Source: Campylorhamphus procurvoides | Taxonomy: Eukaryota; Chordata; Aves; Passeriformes; Dendrocolaptidae | Length of the DNA stretch: 64,000 nt | Assembly (NCBI GenBank): GCA_013396655.1 | Contig: WBMV01004699.1 | Location: forward strand, 248,471-312,470 | Direction of reading: 5' to 3' | Shown: positions 63,362 through 64,000 of the stretch, one piece after another | Layout: every line of letters begins with the position of its first letter | Position numbering within the stretch: position 1 is the stretch's first letter | Made by a program: the position numbers and the translations under genes | Notes under the pieces: model-generated | Told to the model about the DNA's origin: nothing | The model's database searches: none | What the model saw: only the letters and a program-made list of their open reading frames with translations

Positions 63362-64000
63362 GTGAACGCTGATTTCTCTGTTAGTAATACCCACAGTAAT
63401 CAGCTAACGAGTGCTAGCAGCCTCTGTGGGAGCATATGGAATATATGGCCTCTTGGTGTGCTACTTCTGTTTTGCCAGTTCTTGTTTAGGCTTTTACCAT
63501 TGTTTCAGTTTCTTGGGAGTCAGAGGCTTGGGTGAATCAGGTGACTTTCTGTGGTTGTAGAATCAGATGTTAGAAAAGAAGTGTACATGCTCCCTTGTCT
63601 ATCTGCCTGCCAGCACTGAACTAGAACATAATTTACAGGCCGGAGTTCTCCAGAGCAGCTTTAAATGACACCACTTCTGAAGCTTCCCACAACTTCACCT
63701 GGCTTGTGGTTATCCTGCAACTAACAAACTGAACATTTAGAGTGTTCCCTTATGTATAACATGTGTGTGCTTTTGCTCAGTTTTAGCTTATTGCATGTAC
63801 CATCTTGGACAGCTGTAGACAACTCCCATTGGTTACATTGTTCTTTTAACCAGCATTAGATAATTTCTCTCCATCCACATAATTTTAGAAGATACTGAAC
63901 TGCTATTGCTTTCACTTTGGCCATTTCAAAAAAAAAAAAAAAAAAAAAAGAGAGAGTTTTCTATGCTTTTGGAAAAATTAGGGTCCATTAGATCTTATAA
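63362..64000 (+). other. ARID1B: Intron w11 (5' part)
   Basis: The first 639 bases of the next intron. It holds a 21-base A run at 63929-63949 followed by agagag. No exon was seen before the window ends. Confidence 0.9.
63929..63949. repeat. A21 homopolymer
   Basis: Twenty-one consecutive A, followed by gagagag. It could be a simple repeat or the decayed tail of a retroposed sequence, but no body was recognised before it. Confidence 0.9.

Noticed and set aside
63929..63949. A21 run as the tail of a retrogene
   Set aside because: No coding remnant, SINE body or flanking duplication could be seen upstream. A simple homopolymer is enough.

Overview
The window is a piece of a vertebrate nuclear chromosome, most probably from a bird. 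It lies inside one large gene, ARID1B (BAF250B, the ARID-domain subunit of the canonical BAF SWI/SNF chromatin-remodelling complex), read on the + strand. The bird assignment is an inference. It rests on a CR1 LINE with a recognisable reverse transcriptase remnant at 28444-29280, a second CR1 tail near 14750-14890, few other interspersed repeats, short introns for this gene, and protein differences from mammalian ARID1B. The species cannot be fixed from the sequence.

Eleven coding exons can be placed with consistent splice sites and reading phase: 8476-8655, 15012-15339, 32982-33127, 40682-40791, 41533-41691, 47722-47931, 51312-51516, 59182-59320, 60359-60531, 62118-62268 and 63245-63361. Together they hold 1918 bases, or 638 whole codons plus split codons at both ends, with no stop. 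They cover the low-complexity Gly/Pro/Gln/Met-rich region before the ARID, the whole ARID DNA-binding domain (split between 47722-47931 and 51312-51516), and the Pro/Ser/Thr-rich linker after it. The first exons, with the start codon, and the C-terminal BAF250_C region lie outside the window. No promoter, start codon, stop codon or poly(A) site of the gene is inside it.

The other 97 percent is intron. It holds two CR1 pieces, three MIR-type ancient SINE relics and one weaker SINE head, simple repeats, G-quadruplex motifs, a GC-rich block at about 55540-55930, a 12-base assembly gap at 51225-51236, and a striking long inverted repeat (36237-36404 against 36796-36957, about 97 percent matched). 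I saw no tRNA, rRNA, CRISPR or complete nested gene.

The most useful second looks are the long inverted repeat in an expressed pre-mRNA, the in-frame tandem donor at 33127/33133, and the phase-symmetric exon at 63245-63361, which resembles an ARID1A segment and could be a cassette. I did not find a wholly new biological system here.
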